DNA from: Planctomycetota bacterium
GTDB lineage: Bacteria; Planctomycetota; UBA8742; UBA2392
Length of the DNA stretch: 64,000 bases
Assembly (NCBI GenBank): GCA_019636215.1
Contig: JAHBXZ010000013.1
Span: forward strand, 88,236 to 152,235
Direction: 5' to 3'
Position numbers and translations under genes: made by a program. The notes below the pieces were generated by a model. The model made no database searches. It worked only from the letters and a program-made list of their open reading frames with translations, and was not told where the DNA came from. Shown in pieces: positions 44,250 to 52,608 of the stretch. Position 1 is the first letter of the stretch. Each line of letters begins with the position of its first letter.

Positions 44250-45484
44250 TTGATCACCCCGGCGCACAGATTCGCCCCAGCATAGTACGCCAGTTCGCGC
44301 TCATGCGCGACATCCCACAGCGCAAAAGCCGCGCGCGCGCCCACCGCTATCAGGCCCCATTGGGCCGTATCCAGCCGCAGGGCGTGGGCCGCGTTGCGGG
44401 TGAACGCGCACAGGGCCTGCGCAGGCGTCAGGCCGCATCGCATCACGGCCAGGTTCATGATGAAGCAGGGGTTCGGGATTGGCGAGCTGCCGGGGTTGAA
44501 ATCGGTGGAAAGTGCAACGCACAGCCCGGCGTTGATCATCGCCCGGCCGTCGGCCCACTGGTTCATGCGCAGATGATAGGTGCTGCCGGGAAGCAGCACG
44601 GCACTGGTGCCGGCGGCCTGCATGGCGGCCATGGTTGCGGCGTCTGCGAACTCCAGGTGATCGGCGCTGTCGGCGCCCACGCCGGCGGCCATGGCCGCGC
44701 CGCCGAATGCGCACAGTTGCTCGGCGTGCACGGTCACGCGCAGGCCGTGCCTGCGCGCGGCATGGGCCACGGCCGTGGCCTGGGGCACGGTGAACACGCC
44801 CTGTTCGCAGAACACGTCGGCGCGCTGGGCAAGGCCGCCCTGAGCCGCTGCGGGAAGAATGTTGTTGCAGACTTCGGCGACGTAGGCCTCGCGCCTGGCG
44901 TCGTCGCCCCGGAACTCGGGCGGGAATGAGTGCGCGGCCAGGCAGGTGCGGATCGTGTGCATGTCCAGCGATTGGCCTGCGTCGCGGATGGCGCGCAGTT
45001 GCCGCAGTTCGTGTTCCAGGTTCAGGCCGTAGCCCGATTTGCCCTCGGCCACTGCCACACCGTGGTCGCGCAGCCGTTGCAGGTTGCGGCGCGTGGCGTT
45101 GAGCAATTCGGCGTCGCTGGATTCGCGCACGGCCTTCATGCTGGAAAGAATCCCGCCGCCCTGCGCGGCGATTTGTTCGTAGCTGGCGCCCGCAAGGCGC
45201 AGTTCGAATTCATCGGCCCGCGACCGCACAAAGGCCGGGTGAGTGTGGCAGTCAATCAGCGCAGGCGTCAGCAGCAGGCCGCGGCAATCGTGGCGCGGGG
45301 CGGACTTGAACTCGGCGGGCAGATTCGCGCGCGCGCCCACAAAGGCCACGCGGCCCTCACGCACGGCCACGGACAGGTCGCCGTCGACTGGCGCCAGGTC
45401 GCCCATGCGTTCGCCCAGCAACGGGCCCGAAACGCCGGGCGGGGCGCAGGTGACGATGCGATGCAGGTTCTCGAGCACCAGCAT
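44228..45484 (-). CDS. hutI: Imidazolonepropionase
   Basis: Hydrolyses 4-imidazolone-5-propionate to formiminoglutamate in histidine breakdown. It has 418 residues of the amidohydrolase superfamily. Metal ligands are in CHTH (His80, His82), then GKSGYGLNLEHELRQLRAI, VTVHAEQLCAFGGA, ADHLEFAD and LSTDFNPGSSP, all typical of HutI. The other hut genes (hutH, hutU, hutG) are not in the window, so the pathway, if complete, is scattered. GATCAT lies six bases before ATG 45484, a near match to the leaderless pattern. Confidence 0.92.
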   Translation of the reverse strand: MLVLENLHRIVTCAPPGVSGPLLGERMGDLAPVDGDLSVAVREGRVAFVGARANLPAEFKSAPRHDCRGLLLTPALIDCHTHPAFVRSRADEFELRLAGASYEQIAAQGGGILSSMKAVRESSDAELLNATRRNLQRLRDHGVAVAEGKSGYGLNLEHELRQLRAIRDAGQSLDMHTIRTCLAAHSFPPEFRGDDARREAYVAEVCNNILPAAAQGGLAQRADVFCEQGVFTVPQATAVAHAARRHGLRVTVHAEQLCAFGGAAMAAGVGADSADHLEFADAATMAAMQAAGTSAVLLPGSTYHLRMNQWADGRAMINAGLCVALSTDFNPGSSPIPNPCFIMNLAVMRCGLTPAQALCAFTRNAAHALRLDTAQWGLIAVGARAAFALWDVAHERELAYYAGANLCAGVIKCQGWRS

Positions 45485-45530
45485 GACAGGATGATCCCGC
45501 AGCCGCGCCCGTGGTCAATGGCCCGGCTGG

Positions 45531-46988
45531 TCAGGCCGGGGCGCGCAGCCACAGGTAGCCCGCGCCGGTGTGCTGGGCAAAGAAGGTTTCTGCGCCGGGA
45601 TCGCCCAGTCGCCTCAGGGTGCGCCAGTGAATCGCCCGCAGTTCCAGCGGCGGGGTCACGCGCTGGCCAAGTGCGGCAAGGTGGTCTGCGGCCTGGCGGG
45701 CTGCGGTGGCAGCCTGCCTGCGGTGTCCTGCGGCAAGCTCCAGTTGCGCATGCAGGGCACTGGCTGCGAAGTGTTGAAACGGTGCCGGGTCTGTGGCCAG
45801 GGCCTGTTCGCACAGTGCCGCAAACTCGCGCAGCGCGCCTTTGCCGCGATGCAGGCAGCGGGCGGCGCAGAACACCATGCGGGCGGTCGCATCGGGCATG
45901 GTTCGACGTTCCTCAATCCGCGGCGCCAGCGATTGCAGGTTCCGGCGGGACTCCTGCCACAGTGCGTGAAGCACGATGTGATACAGGCTCCAGGACAGCG
46001 CGTCGGGCCGCGCCAGCAGGTCATCCAGCGCCAGTGCGCCCGACAGCAGTTGCGCGCGATCCAGCAGGCTGCGCTGGTAATGGATGGTGTCATGCGTGAC
46101 CGGCGGTTCGACATCCGGCAGTTGCGCCAGGCCGCGGTGCAGCATGCCAATGCCGCGGTCAAGTTCGCCCAGTTCCACGCTGATCTGTCCCAGCATGCAG
46201 CGCAACAGGGGCAGCGCCCGCCACCGGGGTTGGGCGTCCTCCGCCAGTGCCAGCGCCGCGCCAGTGATGCGGCGCGCGTCGTGCATGCGGCGGCGGTCGC
46301 ACAGTGCGCTGGCCAGGTTGAACACCTGCAGGTAGGTGATCTCGTCACGCACGCCATGGCTTAGCAGCATGCGCATGACCACGTCTTCCTGCATGGCAAG
46401 CGCGTCCTCGCGGCGGCCAGTCAGGTACGCGAACTCGGCCTTGAAGCTGTCCAGCGCGACCTTCAGCGCGCGGTCTTCACAAAAACGGGCCACTTCCTCT
46501 GCGGTTTTGATTACGCCTTCGGCCTGGCCGGTGTCGCGCCGCGCCATTTTCTGTTCAAGGTCGGCCAGCACGCGCTCCAGCACAGGCCGGCTGTGTTTGT
46601 CCAGGCGCTCGCGCAGTTCCTCGTACTGCCGCGTGGCATCAGACAGTTCGCGCAGCACGCGGCCGGAGGCCTTGCCACTGACGGCACCCAGCCGCAGGCG
46701 CGCGACATTCTCCATGGCCTCAACCAGCTCCAGCAGGTTTCCGGCAAGCTGCTCGCCGGTGACGGCGATGTCGGCGGAATAGGTCGCCCCGTGGCCGGTC
46801 AGCAGCCAGTGGGGGTTCACGCCGAACTCGCGCACCAGCGCGGCGCAGAAGTCGGCGGGCATGCGCGTGCCGGCCAGCCAGCGGTTGACGCTGGCACCGG
46901 TGTTGCCGGTGCGCCTGGCGATCTCGGCCTGGCTGCGGTCGTTCAGGATGACGCGCAGGCGCTGCGCAAGTTCGTTCCGATTCGGCAT
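45531..46988 (-). CDS. XRE-type helix-turn-helix regulator with TPR-like domain
   Basis: Transcriptional regulator of 485 residues. Residues about 5-60 are an XRE-like helix-turn-helix (LAQRLRVILNDRSQAEIARRTG, NTGASVNRWLAGTRMPADF). The remaining 400 residues are helical and Leu/Ala/Arg-rich with repeats resembling tetratricopeptides (ALALAEDAQPRWRALPLLRC, LHAQLELAAGHRRQAATAAR). This recalls the RRNPP-type layout of HTH plus TPR, in which a peptide ligand is sensed, but the helices are diverged. ATG 46988 is chosen because an upstream in-frame start at 47048 would add residues over the promoter. It is divergent from the exported Ig protein at 47092, a likely target. CGTAATTACG, a perfect palindrome, lies just upstream. 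Confidence 0.65.
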   Translation of the reverse strand: MPNRNELAQRLRVILNDRSQAEIARRTGNTGASVNRWLAGTRMPADFCAALVREFGVNPHWLLTGHGATYSADIAVTGEQLAGNLLELVEAMENVARLRLGAVSGKASGRVLRELSDATRQYEELRERLDKHSRPVLERVLADLEQKMARRDTGQAEGVIKTAEEVARFCEDRALKVALDSFKAEFAYLTGRREDALAMQEDVVMRMLLSHGVRDEITYLQVFNLASALCDRRRMHDARRITGAALALAEDAQPRWRALPLLRCMLGQISVELGELDRGIGMLHRGLAQLPDVEPPVTHDTIHYQRSLLDRAQLLSGALALDDLLARPDALSWSLYHIVLHALWQESRRNLQSLAPRIEERRTMPDATARMVFCAARCLHRGKGALREFAALCEQALATDPAPFQHFAASALHAQLELAAGHRRQAATAARQAADHLAALGQRVTPPLELRAIHWRTLRRLGDPGAETFFAQHTGAGYLWLRAPA

Positions 46989-46997
46989 GGTTCCCGC

Positions 46998-47078
46998 CGT
47001 AATTACGTTTCTGTAATGCATGTTGCCGGGTTTGTTCGCGCTGTGCAAACGAAAACGTTACGCTGGCAGCGTTGCGAT
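46998..47078. promoter_or_regulatory. Divergent regulatory region with palindromes
   Basis: CGTAATTACG at about 46998-47007 and ACGCTGGCAGCGT at about 47060-47072 are both palindromic and lie between the divergent starts at 46988 and 47092. They are candidate operators for the XRE-type regulator. TAATTA on the minus strand may serve as a -10. Confidence 0.4.
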
Positions 47079-47091
47079 TACGGAGCTGCCC

Positions 47092-48447
47092 ATGCGATCC
47101 ATACTTGCCCTAGCCGTTGCTGCCTTGGCGGGCCTGCTGAACGCCCAGGCCTACACCGTTTCGTCGGGCAGCAAGCCTTACACCGACATGACCGGCGGCC
47201 ACGACCTGGTGTTGGGCGACGATCAACTGTCGGCCGAGATTCGGCCCGCGGGCATGGCTTTTCCGTACTTCGGCAGGCTCTACACCGGCTTTCGGGTCTG
47301 CGACAACGGGTTTCTGATCCTGGGTGGCGGGGGCACGGTCACAGGCAAAATCCCCAGCCATGGCACACAGTGGCCGGGGCCCACGATTGCCCCGTTCTGG
47401 ACCAACGCCAAGACCGGCACCGGCCTGGCAAACCCCGCGGCCGACCGCATTGCGTGGGACCTGACAGGCGACCTGCTGACAGTGGAGTGGAGGTGGCTGG
47501 AGACCGACCCTGACCCCAGCGCCACCATCTGGGATCCCAGCGCCCTGCGCATGAAGGCCACGATGAACCAGGCCACGGGCGTGATTGAGTTCAACTACGG
47601 CGACCCGACCAACCCGCCATACAAGGTGATTCTGATCTGCGAATGTGTGCAGCCGCGCGACCACACCGTGAGCATCTGCGACGAGACTTCGACAATCATC
47701 GATGGCGTGGACCAGCCGTACTTTGTTTCTGCGGCCGGGCACGTGAACACCTATCCCACCGGCCGTTACATCCGCTTTACGCCTGCGGCACATCTGCTGA
47801 CGATCACCACACTGTCGCCCCTGCCGGATGCCGATGCCGGCCAGCCCTACAGCCACCAGTTCACGGCCGTCCACGGCGTTGGCTCGCGCACCTGGTCGGC
47901 CCAGGGCCTGCCCGCAGGGTGGGCGATGTCTGCCGCCGGCCTGTTGACCGCGACGGCGCCGGTGGCTGGCACGTTCCAGTTTACCGTGCAGGTCGCTGAC
48001 ACCGCGGCCAACATTCACAGCGCGCAGTTCGAAGTCGAAGTCGTGCCCGGCCTGCTGCAGTTCGTTTCACCGTCCGCAGGCGCGCTGGCGCAGGGCACGG
48101 CAGGTTCCGGCTGGCCGGGCGTAACGTTCACCGTGCAGGGCGGATTGGCCCCTTACAGCTTCAGCATTGACGGCGGAGCGCTTGCGCCGGGCCTGGTGCT
48201 GAATGCCGCCACGGGAGAGCTTGCCGGAACGACAACCCACGCCGGCGACTTTGCGTTTGCGGTGGGGGTGACGGATTCCAACAGCGCCTATGTCCAGCGC
48301 TGGTTCACGCTGCATGTCCAGCCGGCACCCCGCCTTGGAGGAGGCGGCGGAGGCGGCGGGGGCGCCGGCTGTGTGGCCGGAACCGGCGGGGTGCTGCTGC
48401 CCGCGCTTGTGGTGCTGGCCTGGCGTCGCCGCCGAAAGGTCACTTGA
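47092..48447 (+). CDS. Exported Ig-like protein with C-terminal sorting-type tail
   Basis: Secreted or surface protein of 451 residues. A signal peptide (SILALAVAALAGLLNAQA) is followed by a nidogen/NHL-like beta-rich segment (about 20-235, with FPYFGRLYTGFRVCDNGFLI and PTIAPFWTNAKTG). Two putative Ig domains follow: DADAGQPYSHQFTAVHGVG at about 248 and the repeat near 335. The tail is GGGGGGGGGAGC, a hydrophobic stretch VLLPALVVLAW and RRRRK. The tail architecture is shared with the proteins at 15559-19233 and, more loosely, 55511-58171. GGAG lies seven bases before ATG 47092. The stop overlaps the converging aminotransferase gene by eight bases. Confidence 0.72.
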   Translation: MRSILALAVAALAGLLNAQAYTVSSGSKPYTDMTGGHDLVLGDDQLSAEIRPAGMAFPYFGRLYTGFRVCDNGFLILGGGGTVTGKIPSHGTQWPGPTIAPFWTNAKTGTGLANPAADRIAWDLTGDLLTVEWRWLETDPDPSATIWDPSALRMKATMNQATGVIEFNYGDPTNPPYKVILICECVQPRDHTVSICDETSTIIDGVDQPYFVSAAGHVNTYPTGRYIRFTPAAHLLTITTLSPLPDADAGQPYSHQFTAVHGVGSRTWSAQGLPAGWAMSAAGLLTATAPVAGTFQFTVQVADTAANIHSAQFEVEVVPGLLQFVSPSAGALAQGTAGSGWPGVTFTVQGGLAPYSFSIDGGALAPGLVLNAATGELAGTTTHAGDFAFAVGVTDSNSAYVQRWFTLHVQPAPRLGGGGGGGGGAGCVAGTGGVLLPALVVLAWRRRRKVT

Positions 48448-49780
48448 CCTTGGCCGCGGCGTCGGCCAGGGCGAGGTCGAACAGCTCCACGGCCTTGTCG
48501 GCTTCGGCCTTGGTGATGACCAGGCTGGGGCAGAAGCGGATGGTGTTCTCGCCGCAGCCCAGGATCAGCATGCCGCGCAGAAACGCCGTCTGTTCGATCT
48601 CGTTGCGCAGGGCCGGGGCTTTCTCTTTGCTTGCGCGTGACTTCACGATTTCGACGCCGATCATCAGCCCCTTGCCGCGCACGTCGCCGATGTGGTCGGA
48701 TTTCAGCGCGCTGAGTTTGGCCTTCAGGTAGTCGCCCACTTGCGCGGCATTGCTGGTCAAACCTTCGTCCAGCAGCTTGATCGTTTCCACGCCGGCGTGG
48801 CAGGCAATCGGGTTGCCGCCAAAGGTGCTGGCGTGGCTGCCCGGGGGCCAGGTCATGATTTCTTTTTTGGCGACCACGGCGCCCAGCGGCAGGCCCGCGG
48901 CAATGCCCTTGGCCATGGTGATGATGTCGGCCGTGACACCCCAATGCTCGTGGGCAAAGAACTTGCCGGTGCGGCCCATGCCGCTTTGCACTTCGTCGAA
49001 CACCAGCAGGATGCCGTACTTGTCGCACAGCTTGCGCAGGCCGGGCAGCCAGTTATCAGGCGGCACGACGTAGCCGCCTTCGCCCTGGATCGGCTCGACA
49101 AAGATGCAGGCGACTTCTTCGGGCTGCACTTCGCGCCTGAAGACCACGTTCTCGAGGTAATCCAGGCAATCCTGGCCCACCATTTCCGGCGTGTTCAGGT
49201 GCGGTGCCGCGCGGTAGGGGTACGGGTAGTTGGCGTGGGCCACGGCCGAGGGCAGGGGCGCAAAGTGGTTGCGGTGAATCGCCTTGCTGCAGCCCAGGCT
49301 CAGGCTGCCATAAGTGCGGCCGTGGAAGCTGCCGCGAAAGCTGATCGCCCAGGAACGCTTGGTGTACCAGCGCGCAAGCTTTAAAGCCCCTTCGTTGGCC
49401 TCCGTGCCGCTGTTGCAGAAAAACACGCGGCGCGCCACACCGCCGGGCGTGTGCTGGCTCAGCATCTCGGCCAGTTGCGACTGCACGGGGTAGTAGAAAT
49501 CCGTGCCCGACATGTGCTGGAAGTTCTCGGCGGCCTTCTTGATTGCTTCGACAATGCGCGGGTGGCTGTGCCCGCAGGAGTTCACGGCGATGCCGGCGGT
49601 CATGTCCAGGAACACGTTGCCGTCGCAGTCTTCGGCGGCCATGCCGCGCCCGCGCACAATCACCATCGGGTAGCCGCGGGTGTAACTGGGCGAGACGTAA
49701 TCGTTGTCCAGCGCGATAACGGCCTTGGCCTTGGGGCCGGGCAGGGGCATCTTGATGTCAGGCACTTTGGTGTAGGTCAT
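48440..49780 (-). CDS. Class III PLP-dependent aminotransferase
   Basis: Omega-aminotransferase of 446 residues, in the acetylornithine/4-aminobutyrate/lysine-6 group. The PLP lysine is in ITMAKGIAAGLPLGAVVAKK. VFFCNSGTEANEGALKLARW, SFHGRTYGSLSLG, EPIQGEGGY and LVFDEVQSGMGRTGKFF are class III hallmarks. GSHASTFGGNPIACHAG is typical of the GabT-like branch. Start ATG 49780 has GGAG six bases upstream; a longer frame to 49957 adds unconserved residues. Because argC lies 14 kb away without argD, an ornithine role is possible but GABA or lysine transamination fits as well. Confidence 0.82.
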   Translation of the reverse strand: MTYTKVPDIKMPLPGPKAKAVIALDNDYVSPSYTRGYPMVIVRGRGMAAEDCDGNVFLDMTAGIAVNSCGHSHPRIVEAIKKAAENFQHMSGTDFYYPVQSQLAEMLSQHTPGGVARRVFFCNSGTEANEGALKLARWYTKRSWAISFRGSFHGRTYGSLSLGCSKAIHRNHFAPLPSAVAHANYPYPYRAAPHLNTPEMVGQDCLDYLENVVFRREVQPEEVACIFVEPIQGEGGYVVPPDNWLPGLRKLCDKYGILLVFDEVQSGMGRTGKFFAHEHWGVTADIITMAKGIAAGLPLGAVVAKKEIMTWPPGSHASTFGGNPIACHAGVETIKLLDEGLTSNAAQVGDYLKAKLSALKSDHIGDVRGKGLMIGVEIVKSRASKEKAPALRNEIEQTAFLRGMLILGCGENTIRFCPSLVITKAEADKAVELFDLALADAAAKVK

Positions 49781-49824
49781 GGCAACTCCGTGAGCGACAG
49801 GCGCGCGGATTGTAGGAACGGCGG

Positions 49825-49855
49825 TGTCTGGTGTCCCGTGTCTGGTATCGCGCTG
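49825..49855. repeat. GTGTCTGG-type repeat, second location
   Basis: GGTGTCTGGTGTCCCGTGTCTGGTA lies in the 115-base gap before the next gene and matches the units at 9909-9983. Confidence 0.45.
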
Positions 49856-49895
49856 TTGTAGTGAAGTGCGTTCGCCTCTCGGGTAGGCTGTCTGC

Positions 49896-50483
49896 ATGCG
49901 CCCCTTGCTACTGATCGTTGTCATCCTGTTGGCCGCCTCGCTGCCTGGCCAAGCCAATGAGGCCGAGAAGCAGCGGCGTGACTGGGAGCTCTACGAGGCA
50001 AAGCTGAGGGAAGTTGACGGCGGCAAGGAGGCCGCCGCGCGCCGAAAGATCTTGGAAGACCGCAGGGTCGAGCAAGAACGAGCGGAAGCGCTGGAAGGCC
50101 GCAAGATTGACTGGTTTCCAATCCTGTTCATCGGGACCCCGCTTGCGCTCATCGCACTTGCTGTTTTGGCGTACCTGGTTTGGAAGGCACGGACACCGCA
50201 GGTTCATTGCCCCCGCTGCCATTGGAGTGGCAAGGAGTCAGAGGCATCGAGGTTAGGACTGGCTCCCAGTGAGCCCGAAGTGGCGATGGGACTCATTGGT
50301 GATCAAGTTGCACCCGGAGTCTCCTTGGCCATGGACATCACCAAAGCCTTCACCGCGCCGACCTGTTGCCCGCGCTGTGGCGCGCACCCCCTGGTTGACC
50401 ACAAAGACATGGCGGCTCCCCTGCCACCCCGAAGGGGCGTAAGGCCCAGGATTATGCCGGAGCGCGGGAAGGGAAGCTCCTAA
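49896..50483 (+). CDS. Signal-peptide membrane protein with Cys pairs
   Basis: I do not recognise a family. It has 195 residues. A signal peptide (LLLIVVILLAASLPGQA) is followed by a charged helix of about 50 residues that may form a coiled coil (EAEKQRRDWELYEAKLREVD). A transmembrane helix lies at about 72-95 (FPILFIGTPLALIALAVLAY). The C-terminal part has two Cys-x2-Cys pairs, CPRCHW and CPRCGA, like a rubredoxin or zinc ribbon. The stop overlaps the converging M16-like gene by four bases. Confidence 0.6.
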   Translation: MRPLLLIVVILLAASLPGQANEAEKQRRDWELYEAKLREVDGGKEAAARRKILEDRRVEQERAEALEGRKIDWFPILFIGTPLALIALAVLAYLVWKARTPQVHCPRCHWSGKESEASRLGLAPSEPEVAMGLIGDQVAPGVSLAMDITKAFTAPTCCPRCGAHPLVDHKDMAAPLPPRRGVRPRIMPERGKGSS

Positions 50484-51766
50484 GGCCCGTACCGGAACTC
50501 GGTGTGCGGCTTGAGCTTCTTCAGCACCGCGCGCACCTGCGCGGGCTTCACGGCGCGGATGGCCGCCAATTGCTGTTCGGGGCTCTGGCTGGTGCCCATC
50601 ACTTCCTGGGTCACGCGATCCAGGATTCTGGCGTTGGGGGAATCCCAGGCGCTGATGCGGCCCTCAATCAGGCTGTCGCGGCAGGCCGCGAACTCCTCGT
50701 CCGTGAACCCGTCGGCGGCCAGGCGGTCAAACTCCGAACGAATCAGCTTGCGGGCGCGCTCGGCCTTTTGCGGGTCTACGGCAGCCTGCGCCACCAGCAC
50801 GCCACGCACCCGCTGGTAGCCGCTGGAAACGGCATAGGCCAGGCCATGCTGTTCGCGCACGATCTTGAACAATCGCGAAAAACTGAAGCCGCCGAAAATG
50901 CCGTCAGCAAAGGCCATGGCCATGGTGGCCGGTTGCCCGAACAGCGGCGCGCCGGTCCAGGCCGTGAACAGGTGGGCCTGTTCGGATTTTTCCTTCCTGG
51001 CCAGCCTCTGGGGTTTGGCGCGGTGGGCCAGCTTGCTGGTGCCCGGCAACGCGCCGCGGCGCGATCTTGGCAGTACAAAGTGACGCGCAAGGGCGTCCAG
51101 GCCGGCCTTTTCATCCAGCGGCCCGGTAACAAACGCATACACCCGCGCGTTACGCACCAGCAACTGCCAGCGGGTGTAAAGGTCGGCGGGTTTGATCGCG
51201 GGAAGATCCGCGGGGTCGCCTTGTTCGTGAATTGCGCCCGGTGTTCCGGCGTAAATCCTTTGTGCGGCAAGCCATGCGGCCCAGGCGTGTTTCTCGTCGC
51301 GCATGCCGGAAAGGTCGTTGTGCAGTTGGGACTTTTCCTGCGCCACGGTTTCGGCACGGAATGCGCTTTGTGTGTCATCCAGCGCGGGTTGCAGAACCAC
51401 CCCCGACAGCAGCGAGAGCACTCCCTGCAGTTCGTTGGTGCCGCGCGGCAGGAAACGGTCAGCCGGGAATTCGGCGCTGGCGACCATGGCCTGGATATCG
51501 CCAAGGCGCATGGTGCCCACGCCGACGGTCGCGCCGTAAAGGTTTTCGCAGGCCCGGGCGATGTCACGCCGCGACGGGTACTCGCGGCTGCCGGAACGCA
51601 GCACATAGGCCAGCAGGGCGTTACGGGTGGCATCGACAGGCCGCAGCGTGTCGCACAGGAACACGCGCAGGCGCACAGTCTTGAAGCGGTCGGTAGCAAG
51701 TGAGAACAGGCGAATGCCGGGCGCGGGGCTGGCCGAGCGGAAATCGCGGTAACGGCTGGCAGGCAT
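50480..51766 (-). CDS. M16-like (YfmF-type) protein lacking the catalytic HxxEH
   Basis: Pitrilysin-fold protein of 428 residues. The N-terminal domain keeps YVLRSGSREYPSRRDIARAC and ENLYGATVGVGT, as in the YfmF group, but has no H-x-x-E-H zinc motif. The second domain has FGGFSFSRLFKIVREQHGLAY and YAVSSGYQRVRG. In Bacillus YfmF pairs with YfmH, an active M16 protease, in EF-P modification; no yfmH is in the window. Such catalytically silent halves usually need a partner subunit. ATG 51766 is preferred; a TTG at 51796 would add ten residues. Confidence 0.7.
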   Translation of the reverse strand: MPASRYRDFRSASPAPGIRLFSLATDRFKTVRLRVFLCDTLRPVDATRNALLAYVLRSGSREYPSRRDIARACENLYGATVGVGTMRLGDIQAMVASAEFPADRFLPRGTNELQGVLSLLSGVVLQPALDDTQSAFRAETVAQEKSQLHNDLSGMRDEKHAWAAWLAAQRIYAGTPGAIHEQGDPADLPAIKPADLYTRWQLLVRNARVYAFVTGPLDEKAGLDALARHFVLPRSRRGALPGTSKLAHRAKPQRLARKEKSEQAHLFTAWTGAPLFGQPATMAMAFADGIFGGFSFSRLFKIVREQHGLAYAVSSGYQRVRGVLVAQAAVDPQKAERARKLIRSEFDRLAADGFTDEEFAACRDSLIEGRISAWDSPNARILDRVTQEVMGTSQSPEQQLAAIRAVKPAQVRAVLKKLKPHTEFRYGP

Positions 51767-51796
51767 GAGAGGTACCGGGAACAAGGTGAGGGACAA

Positions 51797-52171
51797 ACGC
51801 AGTCAACGCCCTTGCGGTTATACAAAGGACAGGCCGGTTGTGTGCGAAAGCGGAACACGAACCGGAATGTGGAACCCGGTGGCCCACCGGCGGGTCATTC
51901 AGGCAGTTGAAAGCGCAGCACAGCAAAGCGCAAGAAGCACAGGAGGCAGGGAAGATTCACAGGATTCGAGCGCGGGCCTGATGTAAAGCCCGCAGGATTT
52001 GTCGAAACTTTCCGGCCTGCCGGACGTTTAACGGGGCAAGCAGCCCCAGGGGCCCTTGAGGATTGGCCCCGGACCAGCGCAAACACCAGGCGACGGTCCA
52101 AACCCCACAATCACCACAGCCCCAAGGGCTGACAGGACGGCGACTTGATGTCGCCGGGGAGGAACTGTGCC
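51797..52171. other. Leader and repeat region before the small protein gene
   Basis: No gene is seen. It holds AGGAGGCAGGGAAGATTCACAGGATTCG (about 51939-51968), a degenerate GATTCACAGGATT-type repeat. Hairpins follow: GCGGGC/GCCCGC (about 51972-51993), GGGGCC/GGCCCC (about 52048-52070) and GGCGAC/GTCGCC (about 52138-52155) next to the ribosome site. TATACA at about 51820 could be a promoter. Confidence 0.4.
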
Positions 52172-52414
52172 ATGACAACCCGACTTCTCAGCCGCTCGAT
52201 GCTTCAAGACAACGTGGTCGACGCCAACGCCCAGCGAGTGAACCTGGGTGACCGCGCGCTGGACCTGAACACCGGTGTAGAGTGTGTGGTCCTGGACCAC
52301 TGCCCGGAACTTGGCCCGCAGTCGCTGTACGTGCAGATGACCGGCCATGAGGGCCCGGAAATGACCTACTGGGTCGAACCCGGCCAGTTGATGAAGCTGC
52401 CGCGCGCAGCCTAG
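52172..52414 (+). CDS. Small conserved-looking protein of 80 residues
   Basis: I do not recognise a family. The product is soluble, with a beta-rich pattern (VNLGDRALDLNTGVECVVLD, SLYVQMTGHEGPEMTYWVEP). ATG 52172 has AGGA eight bases upstream (GGGGAGGAACTGTGCC), a good ribosome site. The gene stands alone with a leader of up to 370 bases and a strong terminator 90 bases after its stop, which supports it as a real transcription unit. Confidence 0.6.
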   Translation: MTTRLLSRSMLQDNVVDANAQRVNLGDRALDLNTGVECVVLDHCPELGPQSLYVQMTGHEGPEMTYWVEPGQLMKLPRAA

Positions 52415-52502
52415 GAATAAGCGCCGGCAAACTGATGTTCATCCGTATGAAGGAAGATTGGCGCTGCGGCCTGTTCCCCCCGAATGGCCCGCGCCACATC
52501 AA

Positions 52503-52540
52503 GCAGGCGACAAGCCCCCCCGTCGCCTGCTTCCTTTTTT
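52503..52540 (+). terminator. Strong intrinsic terminator
   Basis: GCAGGCGAC (52503-52511) pairs perfectly with GTCGCCTGC (52522-52530) and is followed by TTCCTTTTTT. It ends the 80-residue protein gene. Confidence 0.88.
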
Positions 52541-52541
52541 A

Positions 52542-52592
52542 AGGGTGCGAAGTGCGAGGCGCGAAGTGCGAAGTTGAAGTGCGAGGTGCTTG
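52542..52592. repeat. GCGAAGTGCGAAG direct repeat
   Basis: GTGCGAAGTGCGAGGCGCGAAGTGCGAAGTTGAAGTGCGAGG is a tandem of GTGCGA(A/G)G units after the terminator, another short degenerate repeat of the kind scattered through the window's gaps. Confidence 0.45.
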
Positions 52593-52608
52593 AAAACCTG
52601 CCTGAATC

